From Cognataquiflexum gelatinilyticum (GTDB lineage: Bacteria; Bacteroidota; Bacteroidia; Cytophagales; Cyclobacteriaceae), in the NCBI RefSeq assembly GCF_024813435.1, contig NZ_JANAEZ010000005.1:310001-374000 (forward strand): a stretch of 64,000 nt of DNA, written 5' to 3'. Position 1 is the stretch's first letter. Every line of letters starts with the position of its first letter. A program made the translations under genes and the position numbers. Below, piece by piece: positions 41,872-50,049 of the stretch. The notes below the pieces were generated by a model that worked only from the letters and a program-made list of their open reading frames with translations, ran no database searches and was not told the DNA's origin.

Positions 41872-41990
41872 TAAATATCTCTTTCCTACATATAGCAATA
41901 TCGGAAAGGATTTACTTAGTCAATAATCGAAAATATTTCAATTATTTTCAAAATCAGGAAATATTAAGCGGGATATCCCAATAAGGATGG

Positions 41991-42593
41991 TTAAAAAAAA
42001 TAATATATCATTCCTATTGCCAAAGATTTGATGGCAATTAAGTATTTTTTTTGAAGTTTGTTTTTGATTGATTTGGTTGCAACGTAAATATGGCTTTCTA
42101 CGGTTCTTTTCGAAATCCCTAATTTTTCGGCGATTTCTCCTGAATGAAGGTTTTCATAATTTTTCATTTTGAAAATCTCCTTTTGTGTTTTGGGTAATTT
42201 TTCGATTTCTGAAATAGAAATCCTCTCAAATTCTGAATATTCAATCTGTGTTTCAGTTTCGTTGCTTTCAATTTCTTGAGTCGAAAGGGTGTAGACTTCA
42301 TAGGCTATCCTTCTGGCTTCTTTCTTAGATTTCTTAATGATTAGGGATTTGAGGATGGTAAGAAGGTATGCGTTGAAAGATAATTCCGAGTTGAGGTTTT
42401 GTCTGTTTTTCCAGATTATCAAAAAAACTTCCTGTACGATTTCTTCGGCATCTTCAGTGGACAAATTCATTTTTTTTGAAGTGAAAAAAACCTTAGACCT
42501 AAAAAAATCATACAACATTGAAAAAGCTTTTTCATCACCTTCCCGGAGCCTAGAGACTGCTGAAGTAATATCAAATGCTTTTTCTTTATTCAT
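41991..42593 (-). CDS. ECF RNA polymerase sigma factor
   Basis: A 200-residue group 4 sigma-70 factor of the Bacteroidota FecI-like type. Region 2 (DEKAFSMLYDFFRSKVFFTS, then DAEEIVQEVFLIIWKNRQNL) binds core polymerase and -10 DNA, and region 4 (LPKTQKEIFKMKNYENLHSG, AEKLGISKRTVESHIYVATK) has the helix-turn-helix. From ATG 42593 it begins MNKEKAFDITSAVSRL; the frame upstream uses a TTG and is not supported. Its partner FecR follows after 119 bp, and SusC signalling makes a regulator trio. A 17-bp inverted repeat stands upstream. Confidence 0.95.
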   Translation of the reverse strand: MNKEKAFDITSAVSRLREGDEKAFSMLYDFFRSKVFFTSKKMNLSTEDAEEIVQEVFLIIWKNRQNLNSELSFNAYLLTILKSLIIKKSKKEARRIAYEVYTLSTQEIESNETETQIEYSEFERISISEIEKLPKTQKEIFKMKNYENLHSGEIAEKLGISKRTVESHIYVATKSIKNKLQKKYLIAIKSLAIGMIYYFF

Positions 42594-42651
42594 ATCAGGG
42601 AAATAAATAATTAAATTAAAGGAACGGATAAATAGTGAGTCTAACAACGAT

Positions 42652-42695
42652 TTATTGACAGAATATTAAATGGTGAAATAATATTCTGTCAATAA
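42652..42695. promoter_or_regulatory. Perfect 17-bp inverted repeat upstream of the ECF sigma gene
   Basis: TTATTGACAGAATATTA (42652-42668) is an exact reverse complement of TAATATTCTGTCAATAA (42679-42695), with the 10-nt spacer AATGGTGAAA. It is 59 bp upstream of ATG 42593. No T-run follows on either side. TTGACA occurs within each arm. A large repressor operator or a leader hairpin are possible. Confidence 0.65.
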
Positions 42696-42837
42696 TTTAT
42701 AACTCAATATAAATATGCTTTTTAAAAAAATCAATAGCCTCATGAATTTCTGAGATGATTTGATAGATCTGAGGTAGAATAGTATGGTTAAATGGAAAAA
42801 AAATTCAAAAAACCTGAGCAAATTTCGATGTATTCCT

Positions 42838-42870
42838 AAAAAAAATAAGTCCTGAAGTTTTTCAGGACTT
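42838..42870 (-). terminator. Terminator after the 42879-43256 gene
   Basis: AAGTCCTGAA (42847-42856) and TTCAGGACTT (42861-42870) make a perfect 10-bp stem with a 4-nt loop. On the minus strand it is followed by ATTTTTTTTAGG. Confidence 0.85.
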
Positions 42871-42878
42871 TGGAAAAA

Positions 42879-43256
42879 TCAATCTTCAGGATATGGAATG
42901 TATACAAAACTGGTAAAAACCCCATCCATTACAAAAAGGCAACAAAACTCGTCCGGGTCTTTATAAGCAGCTTTGAATTCATCCAACAATTCCTCGGCGA
43001 TAAGTTTCCTTTGGATAAATTCGTCTACGTAAGTGATGAAATAATTCCAGTCCAAGTCTTTTTCCACTTTTCCTAGAAGCAGCTTTCCGATTGGCTGCAC
43101 TTCTTTGGAGATCGGGAAAATCGGAAAATCAGAAAACTTTCTACTTCTGACCTGATAAGAAGCTTCCTTGAGGATATCCGAAACTTTGACAAAGTCTTTG
43201 GTAATGGTTCCTAGATATTTTCCGCTCAGTTCGGGATCATTGAAATCTGAAATCAT
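42879..43256 (-). CDS. Conserved hypothetical protein
   Basis: A 125-residue soluble protein that I do not recognise. Residues about 5-35 (DPELSGKYLGTITKDFVKVS) and 65-95 (VEKDLDWNYFITYVDEFIQR) suggest an alpha/beta fold, and a Cys pair (FCCLF) lies near residue 104. No membrane segment or signal is present. It overlaps the RlmD-like stop by 4 bp (ATGA), so it is translated with that gene, and a strong terminator follows. Its link to RNA methylation is only by position. Confidence 0.82.
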   Translation of the reverse strand: MISDFNDPELSGKYLGTITKDFVKVSDILKEASYQVRSRKFSDFPIFPISKEVQPIGKLLLGKVEKDLDWNYFITYVDEFIQRKLIAEELLDEFKAAYKDPDEFCCLFVMDGVFTSFVYIPYPED

Positions 43257-44659
43257 GGTTTTAGAGTTAATCGTACAACATTTTCTACATGATAGGTCTG
43301 TGGAAACATGTCCACAGGCTGGATTTTATCCACCGAATATTTCTCTGAAAGCCAAGCAACATCCCTGGCTTGGGTGGCAGGGTTGCAACTTACATAGACA
43401 ATCTTCGGAGCTTCCAACTTCAGAAGCATTTTGACGACATCTTCGTGCATTCCTGCTCTAGGTGGGTCGGTGATGACCACATCGGGTTTGGGATGATTCC
43501 TTACAAAATCCTCAGTCAAAATATCCTTTAGATCCCCGGCATAAAATTGGGTGTTCTCAATGCTGTTGACTTTGGCGTTCAACTTCGCATCTTCGATGGC
43601 AGCCTCTACATATTCAATCCCAATGACCATTTTTGCATTTTTAGCTACAAAATTTGCAATCGTACCTGTGCCCGTATAAAGATCAAATACCACTTCATCT
43701 CCCTGTAGGTCAGCAAATTCTCTTGCTACTTTATAAAGCTCGTAAGCTTGTTCGGAATTGGTCTGGTAAAATGACTTTGGTCCAATCCGAAAATTTAGCC
43801 CTTCCATTTCTTCCTCTATAAAGTCTTTACCAGAAAAGGTAACCACATCAAGATCATTGAATGTTTCGTTCTTTTTTAGGTTGATGATGTAAAGTAAGGA
43901 AGTGATTTGAGGAAATTTTTCGTGTAAAAATCCCATCACTTTCTCGATATTTTCAGAGTTCTCTTCTCCAAATTGGACAATCACCATTGATTCACCTGTA
44001 CTAGTTGTCCTGATGATCAGATTTCGCAATAAGCCCACCTGATTTCGGATGTCATAAAAACTCAGGTTTTCAGCCCTTGCAAAATCTCTTAAAGCAACCC
44101 GTACTTCATTGGAAATATTACCCTGAAGGTAACAATGATCAACATCGATGATTTTGTCAAACATTTTTGGGATATGAAAACCCAAAGCATTCCTTTCAAA
44201 TTGCTCACCGGAATTGATTTCTTCTCTTGTCAGCCACCTGTTGTTCGAAAAAGTATAGTCAAGTTTGTTGCGGTAATATTGGGTTTTTGCCGAACCAAGA
44301 ATCGGCAATACTTCGGGTATTTCTACTTTGGCTATCCTTTCAAACTGATCGACTACCTGCTGTCTTTTGTAATTTTTCTGTAAATCATAATTGATATGCT
44401 GCCATTTACAGCCCCCGCAAGTGCCAAAATGAGAGCAAAAAGGTTCAATCCTGTCTTTTGAATATTCATGAAATCTGATGGCCTCTCCCTCCATAAAGGA
44501 GCTTTTTCCTCTATTGATGCGTACATCTACCAGATCGCCGGGTGCTGTATTCTGTACAAAAACCACTTTTCCCTCATGATGTGCGACACATTTCCCTTCC
44601 GCTGCAATTCTTTCAATCCTCAGGTTAGCGATTACTTTATTTTTCATCTTTCTTGACAT
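43253..44659 (-). CDS. rlmD: 23S rRNA (uracil-C5)-methyltransferase RlmD/RumA-type
   Basis: A 468-residue SAM-dependent RNA methyltransferase of the RumA/TrmA family. A TRAM domain is N-terminal (about 5-60), CSHFGTCGGCKWQHINYD carries the four-Cys Fe-S site, VFDLYTGTGTIANFVAK binds SAM, and VYVSCNPATQARD has the catalytic Cys. RlmC, RlmD and TrmA are hard to separate by eye, so the symbol is a family guess. ATG 44659 is chosen; ATG 44647 would give a 13-nt leader from the predicted promoter, and TTG 44698 lies inside that promoter. Confidence 0.92.
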   Translation of the reverse strand: MSRKMKNKVIANLRIERIAAEGKCVAHHEGKVVFVQNTAPGDLVDVRINRGKSSFMEGEAIRFHEYSKDRIEPFCSHFGTCGGCKWQHINYDLQKNYKRQQVVDQFERIAKVEIPEVLPILGSAKTQYYRNKLDYTFSNNRWLTREEINSGEQFERNALGFHIPKMFDKIIDVDHCYLQGNISNEVRVALRDFARAENLSFYDIRNQVGLLRNLIIRTTSTGESMVIVQFGEENSENIEKVMGFLHEKFPQITSLLYIINLKKNETFNDLDVVTFSGKDFIEEEMEGLNFRIGPKSFYQTNSEQAYELYKVAREFADLQGDEVVFDLYTGTGTIANFVAKNAKMVIGIEYVEAAIEDAKLNAKVNSIENTQFYAGDLKDILTEDFVRNHPKPDVVITDPPRAGMHEDVVKMLLKLEAPKIVYVSCNPATQARDVAWLSEKYSVDKIQPVDMFPQTYHVENVVRLTLKP

Positions 44660-44664
44660 GGGCG

Positions 44665-44698
44665 CAAAAATAAGGGTTTGGATCGGAAGATTGGTCAA
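44665..44698 (-). promoter_or_regulatory. Promoter for the rlmD-type gene
   Basis: TTG (44698-44696), 23-bp spacer, then a perfect TATTTTTG (44672-44665) on the minus strand. It places the transcription start near 44660, beside ATG 44659, and argues against any start upstream. Confidence 0.5.
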
Positions 44699-44784
44699 AT
44701 GAAAAATTAAAAATCAGACGAAAAAACCCTTTAAATCCCGAGAAGCCACGGGCGCTTTTATCTTTCCAAAAACATCAAGCCCGA

Positions 44785-44816
44785 TTGCCAGCCTTCGAGT
44801 CGAATTTTTATCTTTA
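44785..44816 (+). promoter_or_regulatory. Putative promoter for the SDR-helicase pair
   Basis: TTG (44785-44787), 21-bp spacer, TATCTTTA (44809-44816), seven of eight matches to the -7 consensus. It is 20 bp before ATG 44836. Confidence 0.4.
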
Positions 44817-44835
44817 AGCTTTTAAAACCACATTC

Positions 44836-45648
44836 ATGAAATTAAAGGATAAAGTCGTCATAGTAACTGGAGCTACTTCAGGAATAGGAGAGGCCTGCGC
44901 ATTGGTTTTCGGGAAAGCAGGTTGCAAGGTCGTGATCACAGGTAGGTCTCAGGTGAAGTTGGACAATACTTTAGATATACTTAGGAAGGAAGGCGTGGAC
45001 GCTTATGGAGTGTTGGCTGATGCAGGTTCCGAAACTGATAATAAGAAAATAGCGGAAGAGGCCATCAAACATTTTGGACGGATTGATATCTTGGTCAATA
45101 ATGCCGGTATTTCTATGAGAGCACTTTTTGAAAACTTGGATATGGAGGTCTTTAGAAAGGTGATGGATACTAATTTTTGGGGAACAGTCTATGCGACAAA
45201 ATATTGCCTCCCTCAGATTCTTACAAACAAAGGGTCCATTGTTGGGGTATCTTCTATCAACGGATATCGCGGAACTCCTGCAAGAACAGCATATACTGCC
45301 AGCAAATATGCTATGAATGGTTTTTTTGAATCGCTCAGGACGGAGGTAATGAAAAGAGGAGTTCATGTCTTAGTAGCCTGCCCGGGATTCACAGCCTCTA
45401 ATATCCGAAACAATGCATTGACAGCTGATGGGACCGTTCAGGGTGAATCTCCAAGAGAGGAAGAAAAAATGATGACTTCAGAGGAAGTTGCCCAAGAAAT
45501 ATTTAAAGCAACCATCAAAAGAAAGCGAGATATAGTCCTGACAAGACAAGGCAAACTTGCGGTTTTTCTAAATAAATGGATGCCCGGAATCATGGATGGA
45601 ATCGTCTACAAGCACATGGCAAAAGAAAAAGATTCGCCTTTCAAATAA
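44836..45648 (+). CDS. SDR-family NAD(P)-dependent oxidoreductase
   Basis: A 270-residue classical short-chain dehydrogenase. TGATSGIGEACALVFG is the nucleotide-binding loop, VNNAGIS follows, and YTASKYAMNGFFESL gives the Tyr and Lys of the catalytic tetrad, with Ser in VGVSSINGYRG. The C-terminal 65 residues (KRKRDIVLTRQGKLAVFLNK) resemble membrane-associated SDRs such as DltE/SDR7-type. The substrate is unknown. The helicase gene begins 3 bp after its stop, so the two are coupled, although no biochemical link is obvious. Confidence 0.93.
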   Translation: MKLKDKVVIVTGATSGIGEACALVFGKAGCKVVITGRSQVKLDNTLDILRKEGVDAYGVLADAGSETDNKKIAEEAIKHFGRIDILVNNAGISMRALFENLDMEVFRKVMDTNFWGTVYATKYCLPQILTNKGSIVGVSSINGYRGTPARTAYTASKYAMNGFFESLRTEVMKRGVHVLVACPGFTASNIRNNALTADGTVQGESPREEEKMMTSEEVAQEIFKATIKRKRDIVLTRQGKLAVFLNKWMPGIMDGIVYKHMAKEKDSPFK

Positions 45649-45651
45649 ACT

Positions 45652-48600
45652 ATGCTCAAAGATATCCTTCAGATTTATCTCAACAGGTTATTGGATCTTT
45701 CCAGTCGTAACAGGTCTATATACCTGCCTCGATTGATTTCCAATCAGATGATAGATTTGAATGAGTTGGATTTCCTCAACCACCATCCGGCATTTAAGCT
45801 TGTTGAATCTCTTTTAGCCAAAGAAAAAAAAATAACCCTTATTCCCTTTGCAGACCCGAGAGACAAAAATGTCAACCTTCTTTCCCAAAGACTCAATAGG
45901 CTTGACCACTTAGTCAAAGTCGCTGAAACCGAAACAGGGGAAAAAAGTCTTTTTGTAGGTTGGCCATTTGTAGAAGGAAAGTTACTCAATGACCAGGTTA
46001 TCAGATGTCCATTGATTTTCTTTCCGGTTGAATTAGATAAAATAGAGAATCAGTGGGTTTGGTCCCGATCTACTAGTGATGTGCCTTTCTTCAACAAAGC
46101 ATTTCTACTGGCATATGCTTACGCTTACGGCAAAGACCATCAGTATTTTGGGGAAGAAAATCCCCTTGAGAATTTTTCAACTGACCCAATCGGATTCCGG
46201 AATGACCTCTACGAATTGCTCAAAAATGAGTTTTTTTTAGATTTCAATTCCGAACTGTATGAAAATAAGGTTTCGACTTTTCCACAATCGGCAAAATCCC
46301 TCGATGAATCCCAACTTAAAACCGGCAAACTTCAATTAAAACCATATGCCGTACTTGGCCAGTTTTCCCAAAAGGCAAGTTTTTTGATCCAAGATTATGA
46401 AGAACTAATAGCCGGGGAAGAGTTTAAAGATCTTGAATCCTTGTTCCAAAATCGGTTTGCTCCAGAAGAGGACCAGCCTACGCCAGTCCGAGAAGACCAG
46501 CTTTACACAATCTTTCCTGTAGATGCCAGTCAGGAAGAAGTGATCAAATCGGTAAGGGAAGGTAGGTCATGTGTAGTGGAGGGACCTCCGGGTACAGGTA
46601 AATCCCAGCTTATCAGTAACCTTGCTATTGATTTTATTTCTAGGGGAAAAAAAGTCCTTATCGTTTCCCAAAAGCGGGCTGCTTTGGATGTCGTGTATAA
46701 AAGATTGGAGAAGGAAGGTTTTGGTTCATTTTTGTCATTGGTTCATGATTTCCGTGCCGACAGGAAAGCTTTGTATAAAAAAATACATGACCAAATCCTG
46801 TCTCTGGATAGGTATCAGGAACTGAACAGTGGAATAGATGCCATTCAACTGGAAAGGCAATTTTCCCAATATTCAAGACTTATAGATTATCATAGCGATT
46901 ATTTTTCAAGTTTAAAAAAGGCGCTATTTAATACTGAGGAATGCGGTGTTCCGGTAAAAGAACTTTATCTAAGCTCCAAATTGTCTGATGAGGCATTTGA
47001 CATGACTCAATTTTACAGGAGGTTCCATGCCGGAAGGCTAAATGATTTTTTGAGGGATTTTAAGTCATATTCGGGTTATTTTGAAAATTATCAAAACCCA
47101 AAGTCTTTTTGGCTCCATAGGGTGGATTTCAGCAGTTTTGAACCCGGAGTATCAAGGAGGATCCAAGAGGTCATGGCAGAGATTTACCTTTTGAAGCAGA
47201 AATTTGAAGATGATTTTTCAGAACTTGAATCATTTCAGTCGTCTTTTCTTTTTTCATTTTTTGAGCAAAAACAGAAAATTCAAGAATTATTAAAAATTCT
47301 GAAAAATGGGGAGAATCTGGTTCTCTTTTGGGAATTGAAAAGCTTACCCAAAAATGAAGTGGACTTTCTTTGGCTAGAGCATAAGCTAGATGCGATTAGG
47401 TCCCTGTTATCGGAAGAAGGTGTGGAATGGCACAGCAAAGATGAAGAAGTCGAAAGGCTGCTTGAGTTGTCTTTGGAGTTTTTGGAAAGAAAAAAAGGAT
47501 GGAGGAGGAATATACCATTATTATGGAAAAAGAAAAGGTTCCATAATATCTACCACCTTTTGATTGAAAACAAGTTGCAAAGCAATGCATTTGGGGTGAA
47601 AACTTTGATCAAAAAACTTGAAAACCGTTTGAACCTCAACCATCAATATGCACTGCTGAATGAGAAAAAGTGGATACAACTACCTGAAAAACCTTTTGAC
47701 TTTATATCGTTCAACCATTTTTCGGAACTGTATAAGAAAACTTGCCACGCTAAAAACCTTTTTCATGAATTTGGTTCTTTAGCGGACGTATTGAAAGAAA
47801 AACTGGATTCAGGATCCGAATTTATCTCTAGGTTAAATTTGATTTTGAAAAACATAGAGGACCTGGAAGCAAAAATTCCTTATTGGAATTTATACCTCAG
47901 TAAAATACAGATTCAACATCTCATCACAGAACGGACAGGAGAGGGGATTGTCTCTCTCAAATCTCAGGTTGATGTAGTATTTCATGACTTAGTGACTTTT
48001 GACAGGCTTCGAAACCGGCTCAAAGACCAAGATATCCTAGTCATGGAAAAGATACTTTTGACAAATCCAAAGAGGGATTTTCAGGACTTGAAAAACCTGT
48101 TTTTGGCAGGATTAAAACTAAGCTGGATAGGCCATATCGAAACCAAATACCCTTTGCTTCAAGATGTGGTAACTCCAAAAACAAATCAGACCCAAGAGGA
48201 ATTGATGGAGGCTGTTTTGGAAAAATGGAAATTGTCCAAATATATCGCTGAAATCAGGTTAAGGGAAAATACTTATAAAAACCTTGAATTCAACAGGCTC
48301 GGGAATCTATTGACTTACAGGGAACTTTCCCATCAGGTGAGTAAGAAAAAGAGAATTTGGAGTATCAAAAAATTGGTAGAGAATTTTGAAAAGGAAATAT
48401 TCCAATTGGTACCCTGTTGGCTGGCTTCACCGGAGACGGTATCAGCGCTTTTTCCCTTAAAGCAATCTTTTGATTTGGTTATTTTTGATGAATCTTCTCA
48501 ATGTTATGTGGAGCGGGGACTCCCTGCTATGCTGAGGGGGAAGCAGACGGTTATTGCCGGAGATTCCAATCAACTCCGTCCTTTTGACCTGTATCAGGTG

Positions 48601-49596
48601 AGGATAGAAACTGAGGAAGAAGGAATCGAGGCAGAAACAGAGTCTCTTCTTGAACTTGCTTCTTCCTATTTCCCCAAGTTTTGGCTGCAAGGGCATTATA
48701 GAAGTGAACAGTTGCCACTCATCCATTTTTCAAATCAAAATTTCTATGAAAACAGGTTGAAAATGCTGACTAGAATGGATTTGATTAATAATCCGGATAA
48801 TCCTTTTAAATGGGTTTTTGTTAATGGTATATGGGACAATCAGACCAATAAGGAAGAAGCACTTGCTGTAATAAAAGAAATCAGGTCAATTCAGGAAAGC
48901 AACCAAGGACTAAGCATTGGGGTGATTACTTTCAATTTTTTCCAAATGGAATATATCAGGGAGATGGTAAACAAAGATGATAAAATCCAACTTGAAAACC
49001 TTTCTATAAAGAACATTGAAAATGTGCAGGGGGATGAATTTGATTGGGTTATATTTTGTGTAGGCTATGCAAAAAACAAGAAAGGAAAATTGATAGCCAA
49101 TTTTGGTATGCTTTCTAAAAAAGGAGGAATAAACAGACTAAACGTGGCAGTCACCCGAGCAAAGAAGAAAATCACTTTGATAAGCAGCATCAAACCAACA
49201 GATTTCAGTTCAGACCAACTGAAGAATGAAGGTATCAGAATGCTTAGGGATTACCTCAGTTTTGTGATCGATATCTCCAATGGAAAAGAAAAAGAAACTG
49301 CAGTTCAAATTCCTTACAGATTCGAATCAGGATGGTCATTGAGGGACAAAATTCAGGGTACCTACCAAGGTTTTTCATTAGATAGGTTCCCTGCTTCAAC
49401 TTGGATGGATTTGGCAATCAAAGCTGAAGGTAAATACAGAGAAGCACTGCTGACAGATGACCAAAGGTTGTATGATGCTTTGGGGGCCAAGGAGGCTTTT
49501 GTTTACCACCCTTTACAATTAAAGGAAAAAGGATGGTCCTACAGGTTTTTCTACAGTAGGCAATATTGGATGGATAAGCCAATTCTAGGAGACTGA
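45652..49596 (+). CDS. DUF4011-type superfamily 1 helicase (AAA domain)
   Basis: A 1,314-residue protein. LNRLLDLSSRNRSIYLPRL at residues 10-28 is the DUF4011 start. Walker A (EGPPGTGKSQL) is near 310, followed by motif Ia. A coiled insert spans about 360-920. Walker B is DLVIFDESSQCYVERG near 945, then GDSNQLRPFDLYQ, WLQGHYRSEQLP, ENVQGDEFDWVIF and LNVAVTRAKKK near 1165, which are Upf1-like SF1B motifs. The end (GWSYRFFYSRQYW) matches the close of long DUF4011 helicases that carry a Vsr/DUF559 nuclease, but the nuclease part itself seems reduced or missing. Function is unknown; related large forms are suspected in defence. Confidence 0.9.
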   Translation: MLKDILQIYLNRLLDLSSRNRSIYLPRLISNQMIDLNELDFLNHHPAFKLVESLLAKEKKITLIPFADPRDKNVNLLSQRLNRLDHLVKVAETETGEKSLFVGWPFVEGKLLNDQVIRCPLIFFPVELDKIENQWVWSRSTSDVPFFNKAFLLAYAYAYGKDHQYFGEENPLENFSTDPIGFRNDLYELLKNEFFLDFNSELYENKVSTFPQSAKSLDESQLKTGKLQLKPYAVLGQFSQKASFLIQDYEELIAGEEFKDLESLFQNRFAPEEDQPTPVREDQLYTIFPVDASQEEVIKSVREGRSCVVEGPPGTGKSQLISNLAIDFISRGKKVLIVSQKRAALDVVYKRLEKEGFGSFLSLVHDFRADRKALYKKIHDQILSLDRYQELNSGIDAIQLERQFSQYSRLIDYHSDYFSSLKKALFNTEECGVPVKELYLSSKLSDEAFDMTQFYRRFHAGRLNDFLRDFKSYSGYFENYQNPKSFWLHRVDFSSFEPGVSRRIQEVMAEIYLLKQKFEDDFSELESFQSSFLFSFFEQKQKIQELLKILKNGENLVLFWELKSLPKNEVDFLWLEHKLDAIRSLLSEEGVEWHSKDEEVERLLELSLEFLERKKGWRRNIPLLWKKKRFHNIYHLLIENKLQSNAFGVKTLIKKLENRLNLNHQYALLNEKKWIQLPEKPFDFISFNHFSELYKKTCHAKNLFHEFGSLADVLKEKLDSGSEFISRLNLILKNIEDLEAKIPYWNLYLSKIQIQHLITERTGEGIVSLKSQVDVVFHDLVTFDRLRNRLKDQDILVMEKILLTNPKRDFQDLKNLFLAGLKLSWIGHIETKYPLLQDVVTPKTNQTQEELMEAVLEKWKLSKYIAEIRLRENTYKNLEFNRLGNLLTYRELSHQVSKKKRIWSIKKLVENFEKEIFQLVPCWLASPETVSALFPLKQSFDLVIFDESSQCYVERGLPAMLRGKQTVIAGDSNQLRPFDLYQVRIETEEEGIEAETESLLELASSYFPKFWLQGHYRSEQLPLIHFSNQNFYENRLKMLTRMDLINNPDNPFKWVFVNGIWDNQTNKEEALAVIKEIRSIQESNQGLSIGVITFNFFQMEYIREMVNKDDKIQLENLSIKNIENVQGDEFDWVIFCVGYAKNKKGKLIANFGMLSKKGGINRLNVAVTRAKKKITLISSIKPTDFSSDQLKNEGIRMLRDYLSFVIDISNGKEKETAVQIPYRFESGWSLRDKIQGTYQGFSLDRFPASTWMDLAIKAEGKYREALLTDDQRLYDALGAKEAFVYHPLQLKEKGWSYRFFYSRQYWMDKPILGD

Positions 49597-49598
49597 GC

Positions 49599-50048
49599 TT
49601 ATTTCTTCACTACTTTTACGCCTACAGTTTCAATTCCGGAAAGTTTTTCTACCCTCATATATTGTAATAGGTGAATACTGTAGTATGCATTTTCAATTGG
49701 CAACGTGTCGTATTTGGTAAAAGTACTGCCGTATCCTTCTCCGAGTGGCTTTCCATTTTTGCTGTCAAACAGTGGAATGTCCAATAATTTGGACTCCACT
49801 GTTTGATCAAGGCTGTCTTTTAGGATATATCTCAAATAGAGATTTCTAAACTCATAATCTTTGTTGTATTTTATTCCTATGAGGGTTCTATTTGGGATTG
49901 AAAGTTGATTGACTTCAAAGGAAACTGTGTCAGCAACATCCCAATTGCCGGTCTTTAACCCCTGATACTCTTCATAAATTCTATCTCCATTACAACTTGT
50001 TATCAATGAGACAAGAGCAATGATGATTCCTACAAATCTTTGGTTCAT
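49599..50048 (-). CDS. gldH: Gliding motility lipoprotein GldH
   Basis: A 149-residue lipoprotein. From ATG 50048 the signal MNQRFVGIIIALVSLITSC ends in a lipobox Cys, then NGDRIYEEYQGLKTGNWDVA opens the GldH domain. GldH belongs to the gliding and type IX secretion-related set of Bacteroidota. The start lies 1 bp after the end of the RicT-like gene, so the two are co-transcribed. Presence does not prove that the organism glides. Confidence 0.93.
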   Translation of the reverse strand: MNQRFVGIIIALVSLITSCNGDRIYEEYQGLKTGNWDVADTVSFEVNQLSIPNRTLIGIKYNKDYEFRNLYLRYILKDSLDQTVESKLLDIPLFDSKNGKPLGEGYGSTFTKYDTLPIENAYYSIHLLQYMRVEKLSGIETVGVKVVKK

Positions 50049-50049
50049 G

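Noticed and set aside
44660..44698. N-terminal extension of the RlmD-type protein from TTG
   Set aside because: The TTG forms the -33 part of the likely promoter, so it is probably not transcribed.
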